Below are positions 1-11,264 of a stretch of 64,000 nucleotides of DNA, piece by piece. A program made the translations under genes and the position numbers. The number at the start of each line of letters is the position of its first letter. The stretch's first letter is position 1. Source of the stretch: Halichoerus grypus (lineage: Eukaryota > Chordata > Mammalia > Carnivora > Phocidae); contig NC_135722.1 of assembly GCF_964656455.1 (NCBI RefSeq), positions 86,175,313 to 86,239,312 on the forward strand. Direction: 5' to 3'. The notes below the pieces were generated by a model. The model worked only from the letters and a program-made list of their open reading frames with translations. It had not been told where the DNA came from and searched no databases.

Positions 1-704
1 GGCAAGTCTAGTATTTCCAATTCATTCACTGCAGGCCACCTTTCGATCCATGTTTCAGCCAATCAATCAAACAAATTTAAGAGTTCTTCTTAACTCCTTA
101 CGCTGTAACATCAAATGCAGAATCTTGGCTCTGTGAGCCTGCTCCAATGGGAATAATTGAATCCAACCTCCACCATTACCCTACATCCTTAATATCCATT
201 CCCATATGCATTCTAGGGTTTTTATCTGTATAAATTAGAAACCCAAGTAGTTCTTTTGGAGTATAATGTACCTCCTCATGAGTCACATGTGTACCTTCCC
301 TCTAGGGGCTTGCTGGGACTAGTCTAGGTCTAGAAGCAAAGAGGGTTGGGAAGGGTGGGCCCTGAGGATAATCAGCATTGTCTTTCATGGCAACTGCCTC
401 AGAGGAGACCACTACAGTTTCCTCAGGCAATGAAATGTTAATCCCCTCAATGGGTGTATAGAGGCTATTACCATGGATAGGGAAACTACAACCACTGGTA
501 GTGGGAAAACCACTTCCACTGAGGGTGGAGAGACCTCTTCATACCAGCAAAGAAAACTCACCAGAATTTAGGGGTTCAATATCCTCAGCTTTATCTGGGT
601 CTTCCTATATATCCTCATTCCAACTTACAGGATTCCATTTTTTCCCTAATCAATTCTCTCACTTTAACAATACCTCTGAGAGGCTGTGCATTTTACTTGC
701 ATTG
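1..704. other. Unassigned non-coding sequence
   Basis: No gene, RNA or repeat that I recognise. An 84-codon open frame starting at 501 has no domain, and its C-terminal part runs into the T-rich edge of the repeat that follows, so I treat it as chance. Confidence 0.6.
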
Positions 705-1475
705 AGAGAGAGAAAGAGATATTTTTTTTTTTATATAAGAAATTGTCTCACATGATTATGGAGGCTAAGTCCCATGATCTGCAGTCCAAAGACCTAAGAA
801 CCAAGAGAACCAGTGGTATAAGTTCCAGGCCAGATCCAAAGGCAGGAAAAGACTGATGTCCCAGCTCAAGACAGGCAGAGTGAATTCTCTTTTGCTCAGC
901 TTTTTGTTCTATTAGGCCTTCAGTGGATTGAATAAAACCCACCCCCACTGGGGAGGGCAATATGCTTTACTCAATCTACCAATTCAAATGTTAATGTCAT
1001 CCATAAACACCCTTACAGACACAACCAAAATAATGTTTAACCAAATATCTGGGCACCCCATGACCCAGTCAAGTTGACACATAAAATTAACCATCACACC
1101 AGGGAAGAGCTGATGTTGCATTTCAAGTCTGAAGTCCATCAGGCTAGAGACCAAGGAAGATAACAAAGTTGCAGTTCAGTTTGGAAAGTCATCAGGCTGG
1201 AGACCCTGGGGAGGGCTGATGTTGTGGTTCAAGTTCAAAGGCCATCTGCTGAAAGAATTCCTTCTTGCTCAGGGGAAGTCAGTCTTTGGTTCTAGTCAGG
1301 CCTTCTACTGATTGGAAGACCACCTACATTATGGAGGCCAGTCTTTAAATCCACTGATTTAAATGTTAATTTCATCCAAAATATTCTCACAGAAACATCC
1401 AGAATAATGTTTAAACAAATATCTTGGAACCATGACCCAGGCAAGTTAACACATAAAACCATTGTACTAACTGTA
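705..1475. repeat. Two adjacent related copies of an old interspersed repeat
   Basis: A first copy runs from the GA-rich stretch near 705 to about 1106, a second from about 1107 to 1475. Both contain a GGAGGC segment, a 'TCAGGCCTTC..TGATTGGA'-like segment, a 'TTTAAATGTTAAT' or 'TTCAAATGTTAAT' segment, 'AGAATAATGTTTAA.CAAATATCT' and 'AAGTT(G/A)ACACATAAAA'. The second copy also has an internal partial repeat of its start (GGGCTGATGTTG near 1216 against GAGCTGATGTTG near 1107). I know this as a common mammalian interspersed sequence but cannot assign the family with confidence. Confidence 0.5.
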
Positions 1476-2054
1476 TCATTTGAATTTCCACCAGAAATGT
1501 ATCAGTTCCAATTAATCCATATCTTCACCAGTGCTTGGTGTGATCAATCTTTTGACTCTCAGTCATTCTAGTGGTCATGTAGTTCTATCTTATTATGATT
1601 ATACCTGTATTTCCCTCATGTCTACTGATATTGGGTATATTTTTATTTGCCTACGTACCATCTTTCTTTGTGAAGTGTCTCTTCAAATTTTTGCCCATAT
1701 GCTATTGGGTTCTTTGCTCTATGATTATGTTCTAAGGAATGTTTACATGCTCTAGATACATTGGATATATGTTTTGCAAGTATTTTCTCCCTGTTTATGG
1801 TTTGCTTTTACTTTTTCACATCATGACAGTGTGTTTCAAAGAGAACAGTTAATTTTCATGAAGTCTAATTTTGATAAAAATGTATGGTTATTATGTTTTA
1901 TTTAAGAAATCTTTGCTAACCCCAAAGTCAAATTGTTTCTTTTAGAAGTTTAAAATTTTTGCCTTTTCCATTTAGGTCTATGATCCATTTTGAGTTAGTT
2001 TTTGTAAACAGTATGAGATTAGGATCAAGGATCAATTTTTTTGCACAGATGATG

Positions 2055-2867
2055 TATCAGTTTTATTGCTGCTATAACAAAATACTATAAACATCAACGT
2101 TATTTATTATCTCACAATTTCCATGGGTCAGAGCCCATAGCTTGGATTAGTTGGTTCTCTGCTGAGAGGTTCATGATGCCAAAATCAAGGACAAGGTTCA
2201 AGGGAAGAATTCATTTCCATGATCTTTCAGATTGTTGAAAGAATTTAGTTCCAGTAGTAGTAGGACTGGAGTCTCTGGGTTTTTTGTTTTGTTTTGTTTT
2301 GCTGTTCTTGGTTTCCAGAGGTCACCTGGATGTCCTGAGTCATAGCAGACTTGAAAGCTGGCAACAGGGGTGCCTGGGTGGTTCAGTCAGTTAAGTGTCT
2401 GCCAGGGTTCTGAGATCGAGCCCCACACTGGGCTCTCTGCTCAGTGGGGAACCTTCTTCTCCCTCTCCTTCTGCCTGCCACTCTGCCTGCTTGTGCTCTC
2501 TTTTTCTCTCTCACTCTCTCTCTCTCTCTCTGTCAAATAAATAAATTAAATAAATAAATAAATAAATAAATAAGCTGGAACAGTGAGTAAAGTTCTTCCT
2601 ACACTCTGAATCTCTCAGACCTCCCATTTCTGCCTTCTTCTTCCACCACATCTTTCTTATTCCAGCCAGAGAAATGTTTCTGCTTTTAAGGACTCAACTG
2701 ACTAGATTGGGCCCATGTGGGCAGTCCTAGATAATCTTCTTCTCTTAAATTCTGTAAACTTAATTACATCTGCAAAATCCCTTCAGCAGTAGTACCTACA
2801 ATACTATTTGAATAATAAGAATATAGAATCTGGGGGAGATATCTTTAGAATTTTGCCTACCACAAAT
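2055..2867 (-). mobile_element. MLT1-type (ERVL-MaLR) solitary LTR, inserted in L1 and carrying a SINE
   Basis: The plus strand opens with 'TGCTGCTATAACAAAATAC' and closes with 'TTTTGCCTACCACA', the reversed ends of the MLT1B-like consensus (TGTGGTAGGCA at its 5' end, ...TTTGTTACAGCAGCAA at its 3' end). The internal 'TTGGGCCCATGTGGGCA' and 'ACATCTGCAAAATCCCTT' also fit. No viral coding sequence is attached. It is old (many substitutions) and is itself interrupted by the SINE at 2368. Confidence 0.7.
2368..2572 (+). mobile_element. CAN-SINE with a deletion in its tRNA-like head
   Basis: The carnivore SINE head (GGGTGCCTGGGTGGTTCAGT), TC-rich tract and AAATAAATAAAT tail are all present. Target-site duplications AGCTGGCAACAG (about 2356-2367) and AGCTGGAACAG (about 2573-2583) flank it. 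Between 'GTGTCTGCC' and 'GAGATCGAGCC' about 20 bases of the usual head (the 'TTCGGCTCAGGTCATGATC' part between the A and B boxes) are missing. Confidence 0.92.
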
Positions 2868-3965
2868 GACCATTTCTCCCAGCCCTACCTGTTAAAAATA
2901 TTAACCTGTCTCCATTGAATTACCCTGGCCCCTTTGACAAATATCAATTAACAATATACACATAGGACGATTTCTGAACCCCCATTTCTATTCCACTAAT
3001 CTAATTTTCTATCTTTATTCCAATCCTACATTATTTTGATTACTAGGTTTTATAATGAGTCTTGATTTCACACAGTATAAGTCTTAAACTTTGGTGTTTC
3101 TTTTTTAAAGATGATGTAGCTATTCCAGGTTTTTGGCATATCCATATTTATTTCAATAAATCAGCTTATCAATTTCTAAATAAAGCCACTAGGATTTTCA
3201 ATGGGATTACATTGAATCTATAGATCAAAGTAAGAAGAATTGACATCTTAAAGAGATTGAGTTTTTGACCATAAGCATGGCATATTTTTTAATTTTTTGG
3301 TTCTTTTTAAATTTCCCACAGTGATGTTTTGTAGTTTCAATGTGCAGGCCTTGGACATCTCTGATTATTTTGAAGCATTTTATATTTTTGATGCTATTGT
3401 AAATGCTATTGTTTCTTCAATGTCAATATCTGACTGTTTGTTGCTAGCAAGTGGATATAGCATTGACTTTGGCTGTTAACCTTGTGTTCAGTCTTGCTTA
3501 ACTCACTTATTAGTCCTAGTAGCATTTTGTAAATTCTTTAGGACTTTCTACGTGTATGATCATGTCATCTATGCTTAAAGACAAGTTGGCTTCTTGTTAC
3601 CTTTCCAATATGAATGTCTTTTAATTCTTTTGTGTGTATGTGTTATTGCACTGGCTAGAACCTTCAGTACAATGTTGAATAGTGAGGTCAGTTATCTTTT
3701 CCTTATTGTTCATCTTAGGGACAAAGCATAGAGTCTTTCAGCAATAAGAATTATGTTGGTTACAGGCTTTTTGTAGGCACCCTTTCTCAGATTGAGGAAG
3801 TTCTCTTCTATTCCTAGTTTATTATTTCTATTTCTAGCTGGGATTTTTTGCTTTTTAATTAGGAATAGATGTTGGGTTTTTCATATGATTTTCTGTATAT
3901 TGTATAGAGATCATCATATGGAGTTTTTTTCTGCTTGTTAATATGGTGAATTACATCGTTATTTT

Positions 3966-4090
3966 CAGAAATAAGAAGGAATAAACTATATTGATACATG
4001 CAACAACTAAAATGAATCTCAAAGTGAAAGAAGCCAATCTCAAAAGGCTACACACTATATAATTCCATTTACATGACACTCTAAATATTT
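3966..4090 (+). mobile_element. Short remnant of an old L1 3' end
   Basis: The stretch 'CACACTATATAATTCCATTTACATGA' (read in part) and the preceding 'AATGAATCTCAAAGTGAAAGAAGCC' are typical of the plus-strand end of ORF2 and its 3' UTR in old L1s. It abuts the minus-strand L1 on its left. Confidence 0.5.
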
Positions 4091-4944
4091 TTAACAGCTT
4101 CTGGTAGGATAGTCCTCTCTGACATCACCAACAGTACAAAATTTGGTGAAAGAATTTGCCCCTGATTCTGGGTGTTGGGGTAGAGAGGTTGGGTTTTTTG
4201 TTTGTGATTTTTTTCCTTTTTCATTGTTTCTTTTGTTTGTTTTTATATTTTGCTTTATATTTTTCCCATCTCCGTATATATAGTGGTGGCTGGTTCTGTA
4301 ACATTTTAAAAATAGTCCCACTGCAGAAGCTGCAAGGAGAGTGTGAAAGCATCATTCTTCTAATGCCTTGGATTCTGGCCCCAGTTCTGCCTTGGTAATG
4401 GTGGGTGCCCATTCCACATGTTACTAGCAGCTGTGAGGGGGACATCAATTGAAGAAAACTTGGCATTAGGAGATGGAAGGCTGAGCATTACCTCTCTGTG
4501 CCACCTAGAAAGCTTTACTCATAGGTAAGGAATGTGGCAGCCTGCCCTCTGAGGAAATGTACCGCCCAAACATTTTCACGCAGATCATTCAATATATTGC
4601 ATGGGATTTTCTGAGTATGTCTAAGAAAAACATCTACATTTTCCTGGAAGGCATTAAAATTCTCACATTTGAAATGTAATCATTCGAGAATCTTGAGGGA
4701 CTCTGATGATGTGTTATAAAACAGGTTACAGCATCCAGCACACAAATTGTAGTAAAAAGCCTAACCTGGACTCTGGGAAAGGTTTTATGTGAAGACTTTG
4801 ATAGTGCTGAACATCACAAAAAGAGCCACACTGGATTTGAAACAGACCTCAGCAGTGATGTCAGCAGCAGCAAAATAGCTTCTTCAGTGATAGATTTTAG
4901 TGAATCTTAATTGCAGCCTGCCAGTCAGTATTGCTGACAATTTA
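4091..4944. other. Unassigned non-coding sequence with a T-rich tract
   Basis: No gene seen. A T-rich low-complexity stretch lies at about 4190-4270. Short open frames on both strands here (76-81 codons) overlap each other and carry no domain. Confidence 0.55.
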
Positions 4945-4963
4945 AAAAAATTAAAAGTTTGGT

Positions 4964-5200
4964 GGGGCGTCTGGGTGGCTCAGTCGATTAAGCATCTGAC
5001 TCTTAGTTTCAGCTCAGGTCGTGATCTCAGGGTCGTGGAATCAAGTCCTTCATGGGATTCTGTGCTCAGTGCAGAGTCCACTGGAGATTCTTTCCCCTTC
5101 TCTCTTTCGGCACCCCCCCCCCATGTCCCCCTTCTTGCACACTTGCACACACATACACACACACTCCCTCTCTCATAAATAAATAAATAAAATCTTTTTT
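4964..5200 (+). mobile_element. CAN-SINE
   Basis: Head 'GGGGCGTCTGGGTGGCTCAG', then the B-box region, a C-run and CA-rich stretch, and an AATAAATAAATAAAATC tail. Flanked by near-identical duplications of AAAAAATTAAAAGTTTGGT (about 4945-4963, and about 5201-5219 with one change). The C9 and CACACA runs in the body are local expansions. Confidence 0.93.
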
Positions 5201-5219
5201 AAAAAATTAAAAGCTTGGT

Positions 5220-7645
5220 TAATTCTTAAACCTAAAAGAAACTCATACTGTTTTTCAGCAAACACTTTCCATGTTCCCATTTTCTCCTCTTTATTTGGAC
5301 ACATGGATGAGATGGGCTGCTACTTAGCTGAGGTGCTTTGAGAATTGGAAACCCAGAGCCCCAGTGCTACCAGGGGGTTGGAGTGAAGCCTGGAGTGATT
5401 TTGGAAGAATCTATCTTCTGTCCCTAGATTCAATGACAGGTATCTCCCTCTCATGTGGAAACGTCAAAAGGTGAGAGATGGGCTAGTACATCCTGTGATG
5501 GGAAGACAAAGAGAAGGAATTGCTGAGGGAGAAAGTTGCATTTCCACCAAATAGTGAGGCAATAGGACTAAGTTTTCCCTTGCCTGAAGGGTAAGCATTG
5601 AGGTATCAGGGCTCAAGTTAATGGAGGGCTGCTTGCTGGGGTGAGGGGGCCCCAGTGGAAAGGGTGTGTGGGTGGACTGCCACCCCAGGAGAGGGTCAGC
5701 ATTGGGATAACTCTCCAATCAGAAGGTACCAACCCCAAGTATGAACTGCACCAGCCATGTGTGCCTCATCACACCTCTTCTCCTTCCCCTTTACCCAAAC
5801 TCAGGAGGTGCCATCAGCAGCAGGATGTAGGGGAGGAAAAGGTGGAACCAGAAGAGAAAGATAGCCCAACCCCTCCTGCCCCAGGTTTCTGAACCAGCTG
5901 TGAGGAAGGAAAGAAGCTTTGAAATAGATAACAAATTACATTTTGATTTAAATTGCCTGGAAAATTAGACTATGCCAGAGAAAGCAAAGAGATTTTTCCA
6001 AGACTTCCTCTAGACTTGGAGAAGGGAAATTGGATAGAGAAGGTTTAATGGACAATGGTATGGATACAAAATTAAGTTACTCCTGCTGGAAACCTCATGC
6101 TGTGCTTCTGCACTCTTGGGTCTGAGCAGGATTTATGAAGGATGTGCTGAGATAATAATTCCCTCAGCTCCCAGAACAACCATGTAGGGCCTGGAGAAGG
6201 CAGAGTCTCAGGGGCTAACATATCTGGATGTTTTTGGCCATAATACAATTATTACTTTCTATGTATGCCATCACCTGAACAGTATTGGAAGCCTTGCTTA
6301 TTGCTCTTTCAGCAAACTAGTTACAACTGGCAGCAAGTAATTGATTGGCATTACTTAACACAAAGACATTTCCTATCCATCACCTCAGCAACCATAGAAG
6401 GAGTAAATAAATCACCTATCTTGTTTAACCAAGTGTTTGACCAAGTCACAAGGAATGAGCTTCATATCCTTTAGGTGGAAATGATGTCTTTTTCCATTTG
6501 CTATATGTGAAAAATACAGTATGTGCGTAATATGTTTGATTCTGTGAACTGATGTCAGAATTCTGGAAGATCCTTAAGGCCTCCAGAGGAATGAGTCAAG
6601 AAAGGGAATTTGAGGAAGGGAGTTGTGTTAAAAAACTGAAGCAGAGAGATTTGATCAGTCATTGAGCAAAGGAGCTGTCAATCATTTCTGTTCAGCAAAT
6701 CTGGTCCCAGCATATTAGCTCACAACAAATTAGATACAGGAAATGAGAACCCAATGGGTGGTCCTAAAGGGAACTCAGGGTTTGAAAGGAGGTGATGTAA
6801 GGCAGGCTGACCCTGGACAAAGATGTGGCTGTCATAGAGGCCAGACCCAACTGCCATGTTAGGATGAAGGATAAAGATCAGAAACTTTAGAGAAGTGTAG
6901 AACCAGCATTTATTTCTGGCTGGTATACATGCCTCAAACAAAAACCGTACAGAGATAGAACAGGCAGAGAGGAAAAAATTGAAAGCAAAAGTAGAATCTG
7001 GAACCATAAAAGACTCCAGGAGAGAGGTAGAGGGAGAAGCCGGCTCAAAGCCCAGAGACAGAAACAAAGTGCCCCACTCACTTAAGGGACCAGAACAGGG
7101 TGGGTCTGAGAGACAGGGTCCAGAGGAGATGGAGCTCAGCTGGACAGGTGCTGCAGAGAAGTTTCTGGGAGAAATCGAATTCTTACCCATCATGGAAGCT
7201 GGGCCAACCCAAACCTGTCATGGGTTAGGAGTTGTTGACTGTCATTTATCCAGGTTATATCAAGGACAACAAAGTAAGGATGGAGTACTTTTTAAGCCCT
7301 GGCAACCAATAACTAGTGAGTATACTCTAAGAAATTTGAACTACTTTTGCTCAATTATTTCTATGTGTGTATGTGTGTGTGTGTTTTCCTTTTGAAATGT
7401 TAATGGAGGTTTTCGCTAAACTTACATTTAGGAAGGATCAAAAGAAGAATCTCTCTCTAGGCATTGATATGGATGAGAGAAGAAATCTGAGTACTCATAG
7501 CACTTAGGTAAGGAAAAACAATATTCTCAACATACCTGCCTGGCCCCTTTCTATACATACAAAATTGAAATTACAACTCATTAAAAGTTTGTAAAATTGT
7601 CCCTAACAATTTGAAATCTGGAGAAGAACCAAAGTTCTTAAAGAT
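5220..7645. other. Unassigned non-coding sequence with a short (TG)n
   Basis: No repeat family or exon recognised. A (TG)n tract sits at about 7361-7385. Open frames of 157 codons (minus, 6720-7193) and 138 codons (plus, 6979-7395) overlap on opposite strands and have no recognisable domain; the plus one ends in the TG tract. Confidence 0.55.
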
Positions 7646-7662
7646 AAGAATGAATCAGACTG

Positions 7663-7860
7663 GGAGCACCTGGGTGGCTCAGTTGGTTAAGTGTCTGCCT
7701 TCTGCTCAGGTCATGATCCTGGAGTCCCTGGATGGAGCCCCAAATCTGGCTCCCTGCTCAGCAGGTAGTCTACTTCTCCCCCTGCCCCTCATCCCGCTTA
7801 TGCTCTCTCTCTCTCGTTCTCTAATAATAAATAAATAAAATCTTTAAAAAGAAAAAAGAA
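7663..7860 (+). mobile_element. CAN-SINE with perfect target-site duplication
   Basis: Complete carnivore SINE: 'GCACCTGGGTGGCTCAGTTG' head, TC tract, AATAAATAAAATCTTTAAAAAG tail. The 17-base sequence AAGAATGAATCAGACTG occurs immediately before (7646-7662) and after (7861-7877) it without a mismatch, pointing to a comparatively recent insertion. Confidence 0.95.
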
Positions 7861-7939
7861 AAGAATGAATCAGACTGTTGGCAAAAATTTAATATCCTCA
7901 TTTTTTTCCCCTATAGTTTTCAGTTCAAAAGTCACTGAA

Positions 7940-8130
7940 ACGATAGTTAACATCTACTCCGTGACATACACTCTTCTAAAACCCCTTAAATGAATTTTCT
8001 CATTAAATTTTCATTTACCCTTCATCATCCTTGAGGTAGGTACTATTTTGACCCTGTTTTGCAGATGAGGAAACTGAAGCTTAAAGAAGGTAATTTGCTC
8101 ATGTTGAGAGCCGTCTGAGTCCAGAGGCAA
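7940..8130 (-). mobile_element. MIR element
   Basis: The plus strand has 'TTGAGGTAGGTACTATTTTGACC' (in part) followed by 'GCAGATGAGGAAACTGAAGC', the reverse complement of the MIR core. The preceding region with the 'CTCATTAAATTTTCATT' block fits the same element. Confidence 0.8.
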
Positions 8131-8310
8131 CATTCTTCATTCTTCTGTGTAGAAGATGCAGATGTGATCTTCACGTGCTACCAAAGTAGATCAGTTCAGT
8201 GTCTGTTTGGAGAGCAGGGTGATAGTCCACTTGTTTGAGGGGAGTCACTTGTAGTACATAATAAACAGCCAATAATTGACATAATTTTGTACTTTTCAGC
8301 CTATGGAGTT

Positions 8311-8510
8311 TTTTTGTTTGTTTGTTTTTAGAAAGCGCACACATGCAAGCACGAGGTGGGGAGGGGCAGAGGGAGAGTGAGAGAGAGAATCTTAAGCAGG
8401 CTTCACACTCAGCTTGGAGCCCAATGTGGAGCTCAATCTCATGACCCTGAGATCATGACCTGAGTTGACCAAATCAAGAGACTAATGCTCAACCGACTGA
8501 GCCACCCAAT
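8311..8510 (-). mobile_element. Older CAN-SINE
   Basis: Reverse-complement carnivore SINE: 'GACTGAGCCACCC' at the right, 'GATCATGACCTGAGTTGACC' within, GA-rich tract at the left, then a T-rich tail. Duplicated flanks AGCCTATGGAGTTTTT (about 8298-8313) and AGCCTATGGTTTTG (about 8511-8524). Base changes in the head (ACCAAATCAAGAG) indicate a more diverged copy than the one at 7663. Confidence 0.9.
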
Positions 8511-8854
8511 AGCCTATGGTTTTGTCATCATATGGACAGTTCCTCTCTGAAGAGGAGGAGAGAGGAGTAATGAGAGGGCAATGTACTCACAGGGGAAGAG
8601 AGTGGATAGTTTCAGAATTAGTGTAGCCAATAGACAACTCACCTCCATATGAAATTGAGGTGGATTATATTTTTTAATTTAAAAAAATTGCAAGGCTGAG
8701 TTAAAGGAACTTGGATAATTTTGCTATGGACCAATGAAGCTAACAAATTGTGACAGATTGCCAAAAATAGGGACTCTTCTTCACGTTCTTCCCAAAAGAA
8801 CCCTAAAATAATGTATTTTGGATTTCCTAGTTCAAGGAGAGGACTAGGTAAGAT

Positions 8855-8990
8855 CATATAATGAATGGAGCACTAACCTAGAAGGCAGGAGAACAGATTC
8901 AGGCCTGTCTTGAAGGAATAATTTTGAACTCCCTGCCTCAGTTTCCCTTCTGTAAAATAAGCCTGTTGGATGATCTCTAAAGTCCTTTTG
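8855..8990 (+). mobile_element. MIR fragment
   Basis: Contains 'TGCCTCAGTTTCCCTTCTGTAAAATAAG' in part (core 'CTCAGTTTCC..CTGTAAAAT'), the MIR core in forward orientation, preceded by a 'GAGAACAGATTCAGGCC'-like segment. Confidence 0.65.
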
Positions 8991-10484
8991 GTGGTAGAAT
9001 TCTAAACCTCTCTAACAAATTTGTTGCAATGAACAAATAAAATAAGTAATTTAAAAGTATTAAAAGTTGTAAAAAATGACTTTTTTCGAGTTCATCTTTT
9101 TCCTCTCTATGGGTGCTGGCACCACGTATCACCAGCTGCTGTTGCCACCAACAAAAGCTCCAAGCAGAAACCACCTTCCCAATTAAACAGTAAATGGAAC
9201 AGCTCCCCTTGGATGGAGGCAATGGGTAGCTGTCTACCTAGGAGGGGTTCCCTCCCAGCCTGAACAAACAGCTTAGAAGAACATTGGGAAAGTGAGCACT
9301 TTGATAAGAAAGGGACATTTTGGAGGAATATTTATTGGAAAGCAGATCTCCCTCTGTGCATGAGGTCTTGGCCTGTGCACAAGGGTGTACAGGAATCCCT
9401 ATATTCTTGCAAATGGGGAATGCAGCCAGAATTTTTCTGTTTCCTATGTTTGTTTCATTGACAGGCCAGTTACCAGATCTGAAAGCTTCAAGATTCTGCC
9501 CCATTCCAATCCCGTCTGTCATTTCTATAACCTATTACTCTTTTATGAAGCTGAGTCCAGCTTGACCCTGGTAATACACTAAGTCCTGAAGTTTACAATA
9601 CGTTGCTTAGCTTCCTGGGCAAAACGAGGCTCTTTATTTTTCTCACAGGTCAGTTGCTTTGGGGGGCTCCCAGGATTGAATGTTTTGTATCTGCCTTTTT
9701 TCTGCAGCTTCTCTATTCCCTGCTGTTATCTTTGGCTCTGTTGCTATGGGCGGGAATATTTTTTTGTCCTTGTTTAATAACTGCCTGGCTGCCAGAGAAG
9801 CTCATTTCTCATTGTATTGGTGGAGGATTAGCTGAGATGTTTGGGAGATATTTCCTGTATTAAGCAGCAGGGGAGAGCTTGCTGGGCCTATGCCTTCTTT
9901 TGACATAGCGTCATACTTTTTTTTTTTTTTTTTTTAACTTTCTCCCTTGGAATGTGCTGAGGCAGTTATTTGCATCCAGAGCAACAACTCCTCCCTGACA
10001 CTTTGCAAATCTGCATCCCTTTTCCAGGTGCCGTTGTATAAATACTTCTTGGGGAGGCTGCAGTGAATCACAGGCAATCACCTCAGTTGAGTTTTTTATA
10101 TTTTGGGCTCAAGAGTGCACTGCATCACCAACCTACTTTCCAGGCTTAATCACTTTTAAACCTATTTCATACTTTGGATTCTTTGACAATTAACTCAGTG
10201 GCCATCTATTGGAGCTACCACCTCACTGACAATTAATTTGAACCAGGTATTTGGTGTTGCCTAGAAGCAATAAGATATCCAGTTAACAGTTCTGTCTGGA
10301 CCTCTAAATCTAACTGCTCATAGATCTTTGGTATTCATGTGCTTGCTGGTGACAATTCTCTAAAGACAGAAAAACTATCCGGAAAAGTTTCCAAAGGAAG
10401 ACAAAAACCTATGAATTTTTGGTTCTAGATTAGATCGAGATAAAGAATAATTGCTCAAAATCTGACCAGAAGACCTTACTAGAA
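8991..10484. other. Unassigned non-coding sequence
   Basis: No repeat or exon recognised apart from an 18-base T run at about 9919-9936. Several open frames of 60-94 codons exist on both strands; the 86-codon frame at 9603-9863 is hydrophobic but matches nothing I know. See the separate entry for the promoter-like cluster at 9960. Confidence 0.5.
9960..10045 (+). promoter_or_regulatory. Promoter-like motif cluster (speculative)
   Basis: An octamer motif ATTTGCAT (about 9967-9974) and a related GCAAATCTGCAT lie about 65 and 25 bases upstream of a TATA-like GTATAAATAC (about 10034-10043). The spacing resembles a TATA promoter with an upstream octamer. Nothing downstream is recognisable as an exon, so this may be chance. 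Confidence 0.12.
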
Positions 10485-10690
10485 GTTTGGTAGTGTTGCA
10501 GTGGAAATGGCATGGGCTGGCCTCAGAGTGGGAGGCTCTGGGTTTGAAGTCTGAGGTCATTCCTTCAAAGCTCTGGGAACTGGGTGAGTCACTGCTTAGC
10601 TCTTTTCCACAATTTTCTCATCTGTAATGTGGGGATATTTGTGACTCACAAAGTTGTTGTTGAGAATAGTGTGAGAACGCCTTGTAAACT
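10485..10690 (+). mobile_element. MIR element
   Basis: Forward-orientation MIR: 'GGCTCTGGGTTTGAAGTC', then 'GGGTGAGTCACTGCTTAGCTC', then 'TTTTCTCATCTGTAATGTGG' and a 'GTTGTTGTTGAGAATAGTGTGA' segment, in the consensus order. Confidence 0.8.
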
Positions 10691-10773
10691 TTACACATAA
10701 GATTCTTAGAAATATATGACAATGAGTGTGAAAACATTTGCAGACTGCAAAGAACTGCATGAGTGTTAATAGC

Positions 10774-10829
10774 TCTAGAGACTACCTTGGAACCCGATAA
10801 ATCTAGAGACAACAGTGGAACCCGATAAA
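10774..10829. repeat. Tandem duplication, two 28-bp units
   Basis: Units at 10774-10801 and 10802-10829 both start TCTAGAGAC and end GGAACCCGATAAA; they differ only in a short central block (TACCTT against AACAGT). Confidence 0.9.
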
Positions 10830-11264
10830 GATTAAACACTTCCAAGTGTTAGGAGAACATTTTCTCCTTGTAGTGGATATTTATCCTTCTTTTTAAAGGT
10901 AATCTGGATCCCCTTCTTGAATTGGAGGAATCCCCCACAGTAGGAGGCACAGCCCACCTCCCACCAGAGAAATGCAGCCACTAGGGCAGGGACCTACGGC
11001 CTGGTGACCTAGGCTTGGCCAAATCACATTTTCCTGCCCCACACTTTGCCCTTAAATCCAGTATCTGAAGACAATCCATTTTGGCTACAGGAGGATGGAA
11101 GTGACCACTAAAATTGGTTTCTGGACACAACAATGGTAGGGAATCCAGAGGTGGCAACTATTTTTCACCCTGGTGACTTTGTGGTGGGCTTTGTTACTCT
11201 TGGCTGCCTTACCTCCCAGCCAGATTTTGTAGACAATTCAGAGATTCTCTAAGCTGCCCAATAT
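10830..11264. other. Unassigned non-coding sequence
   Basis: No repeat, exon or RNA gene recognised. Confidence 0.5.

Larger units (their letters stand above)
1476..3965 (-). mobile_element. Old L1 ORF2 fragment, split by an LTR
   Basis: Read on the minus strand this resembles L1 ORF2: reverse-transcriptase domain on the right (about 2870-3965) and C-terminal part on the left (about 1480-2050). Signposts on the plus strand are 'TTTGCAAGTATTTTCTCCC' near 1775, 'CCATTTTGAGTTAGTTTTTG' near 1985 and 'GGGATTACATTGAATCTATA' near 3200. Many stops in all frames show it is dead. The MLT1-type LTR at about 2055-2867 interrupts it, and homology resumes on the other side. The 3' UTR and 5' end are missing. 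Confidence 0.75.

Noticed and set aside
6720..7395. 157-codon (minus) and 138-codon (plus) overlapping frames
   Set aside because: They overlap on opposite strands, have no domain, and the plus one ends in a TG microsatellite.
7663..7860. tRNA gene
   Set aside because: The tRNA-like head belongs to a CAN-SINE; there is no cloverleaf with an acceptor stem, and the TC tract and A-rich tail follow.
9919..9936. T-run as the tail of a minus-strand retroelement
   Set aside because: No SINE or L1 sequence follows it, and I could not find flanking duplications.
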